Part shown: in pieces, positions 63,053 to 64,000 of the stretch
How the letters are laid out: every line of letters starts with the position of its first letter
Position numbering within the stretch: position 1 is the first letter of the stretch
The notes under the pieces: model-generated
Told to the model about the DNA's origin: nothing
Databases searched by the model: none
What the model saw: only the letters and a program-made list of their open reading frames with translations
Translations under genes and position numbers: made by a program
Assembly: GCF_000025225.2 (NCBI RefSeq)
Contig: NC_013895.2
Span: 62,001 to 126,000 of the forward strand
DNA length: 64,000 bases
Direction: 5' to 3'
DNA from: Mageeibacillus indolicus UPII9-5
GTDB lineage: Bacteria > Bacillota > Clostridia > Saccharofermentanales > Fastidiosipilaceae

Positions 63053-64000
63053 ATGATAAAAGTATGTCGTTCTTGCTTGGCCGCAACCCTTGCGGCACTG
63101 ATACTGACAGTACCGATTGTTGCTGACAATGATCCGGCTAATCAAGCTGCGGATAATGCTGAGCCGATTACCGAAATTCAGTTGACCCTGAAAGATGGTA
63201 AGAAACTTTCCAATTACATTGGAAGCACGGTGACAAACCCCAAAGAAAGTCTTGCAGAAAAGCTAGACGGATACGTGGGGGAAGAAAATAATCGCCAAAA
63301 ATTGGGTGATGGTATTATTAATAATGTTAGCTTTGAGTACGTAGACAAAAGCGATAACCCGTATCCTGACAAAATATTTTGGCCGATAAGAAAAGGCGCA
63401 AAAGGATATGAGTACGTTCCTGATAAAGATATGAAGTTAAAGTTTACCTTTCAGGTAGGGGATAATAACGGTATAAAATATAAGGTTGATACAACAAAGT
63501 CCTTGCAAGTTAGTATCGGCGACCAACAATTTGTGATTTCTGAAAATGGGGTCAAGGAAACAGGGGGCGTGTACACAGCATATTTGCCTCTCCATACCTA
63601 TCGGCAAGTGAAATTTATATCAGATGGTGGTCTTGAGGAATTATATTTAGAAAATATATCTCGTCAAAGATCGAATGCCTCCCTAGAATTTGATCTTGAT
63701 ATAACCGCAGGGGAAACAACTTTTGCCGCTCGGAGAAAAGATCTTAAATTTAAGGGTAAAGATCAACTCCAACTTCGAGCATTCTACGTAAAGCTACCAA
63801 ATGGAAATTCGCATTACAATAACACGAATGACCTGTTTGCCTTTCTAGATCTAGACGAAAAGAATAAGGAAAATGCACTAAAGCCACTTGAAGTAACTTT
63901 AAAAACTTGGAATGACAATGATCCCGCTACGATACCACCTCTTCTTATCGGCAAAGATGCAACTATCATGGAGGGTGAAAAATTCGATCCTCTGTCATTA
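63053..64000 (+). CDS. Secreted protein, N-terminal part (cut by window edge)
   Basis: 316 codons are open from ATG 63053 (GGAGG upstream) to the edge. Signal peptide MIKVCRSCLAATLAALILTV and on, cleaved near residue 24. The mature part aligns by eye with the protein at 61485 (WPIRKGAKGYEYVPDKDMKL against WPFEKTQDGLKLNKDKMKFK), so it is a neighbouring paralogue. The C-terminus is not seen, so whether it carries KDDVPxTA is unknown. Confidence 0.85.
   Translation, partial: MIKVCRSCLAATLAALILTVPIVADNDPANQAADNAEPITEIQLTLKDGKKLSNYIGSTVTNPKESLAEKLDGYVGEENNRQKLGDGIINNVSFEYVDKSDNPYPDKIFWPIRKGAKGYEYVPDKDMKLKFTFQVGDNNGIKYKVDTTKSLQVSIGDQQFVISENGVKETGGVYTAYLPLHTYRQVKFISDGGLEELYLENISRQRSNASLEFDLDITAGETTFAARRKDLKFKGKDQLQLRAFYVKLPNGNSHYNNTNDLFAFLDLDEKNKENALKPLEVTLKTWNDNDPATIPPLLIGKDATIMEGEKFDPLSL

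Noticed and set aside
1-64000. rRNA, tRNA, riboswitch or prophage elements
   Set aside because: Reading the intergenic gaps by eye showed no cloverleaf, rRNA or phage signatures; a covariance-model search would be needed to exclude small RNAs.

Overview
The window looks like a chromosomal segment of a low-to-mid GC, Gram-positive, probably anaerobic Firmicute (Clostridia-like). Most genes have strong GGAGG-type ribosome binding sites. The gene content includes a ComEB-type dCMP deaminase, a FemABX transferase, a class A penicillin-binding protein, lipoprotein-anchored sugar uptake and many signal-peptide surface proteins. A vaginal or gut Oscillospiraceae such as Mageeibacillus is possible, but that is a guess from style, not from a search. 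I saw no rRNA, tRNA, CRISPR array, phage or intact insertion sequence.

Layout. 1-7.4 kb: cation P-type ATPase (cut by the window edge), dCMP deaminase, a PBP1A with a glutamine-rich repeat, an exported repeat protein and a FemABX transferase. 7.7-11.4 kb (minus strand): ribose/inositol-type ABC importer (binding lipoprotein, double ATPase, permease). 12.1-24.9 kb (plus strand): a long inositol catabolism cluster with iolD, two iolG-like dehydrogenases, iolE, a LacI regulator, a LarA-family racemase, archaeal-type GAPDH and PGK homologues, a two-subunit transketolase and iolB. 25.5-34.3 kb (minus strand): a small secreted protein and a polyamine operon (speD, arginine decarboxylase, speE, speB, carboxynorspermidine dehydrogenase and decarboxylase). 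34.4-46.4 kb: surface proteins, including a recent tandem duplication and a 1876-residue protein, with an HAD phosphatase and a YbaK deacylase between. 46.8-59.4 kb: conserved hypothetical, RidA, MFS exporter, flavin oxidoreductase, a two-component system with an ABC-2 exporter, aminopeptidase N and a thioredoxin-reductase-like flavoprotein. 59.6-64 kb: three more secreted proteins, the last cut by the edge.

The most interesting system is the inositol cluster. It has the genes to reach 2-deoxy-5-keto-D-gluconate (DKG) but lacks iolC (kinase) and iolJ (aldolase). In their place sit a split transketolase, a type II (archaeal-type) GAPDH, an archaeal-type PGK and a LarA-family hydroxyacid racemase. 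DKG has the D-threo hydroxyketone shape that transketolase cleaves. Cleavage would release 3-hydroxy-4-oxobutanoate, which resembles glyceraldehyde 3-phosphate with a carboxylate in place of the phosphate. The GAPDH- and PGK-like enzymes could then make D-malate and ATP, and the LarA-like enzyme could give L-malate. This is inference; by eye, several phosphate- or substrate-contacting residues are changed in the direction it predicts.

Two further themes recur. Five exported proteins share a K-D-D-V-P-(N/D)-T-A motif near the C-terminus without the membrane segment of a normal sortase signal. Low-complexity or tandem-repeat insertions appear inside or in front of ordinary enzymes (PBP1A, arginine decarboxylase, carboxynorspermidine decarboxylase, a response regulator, an MFS transporter) and in many intergenic gaps.
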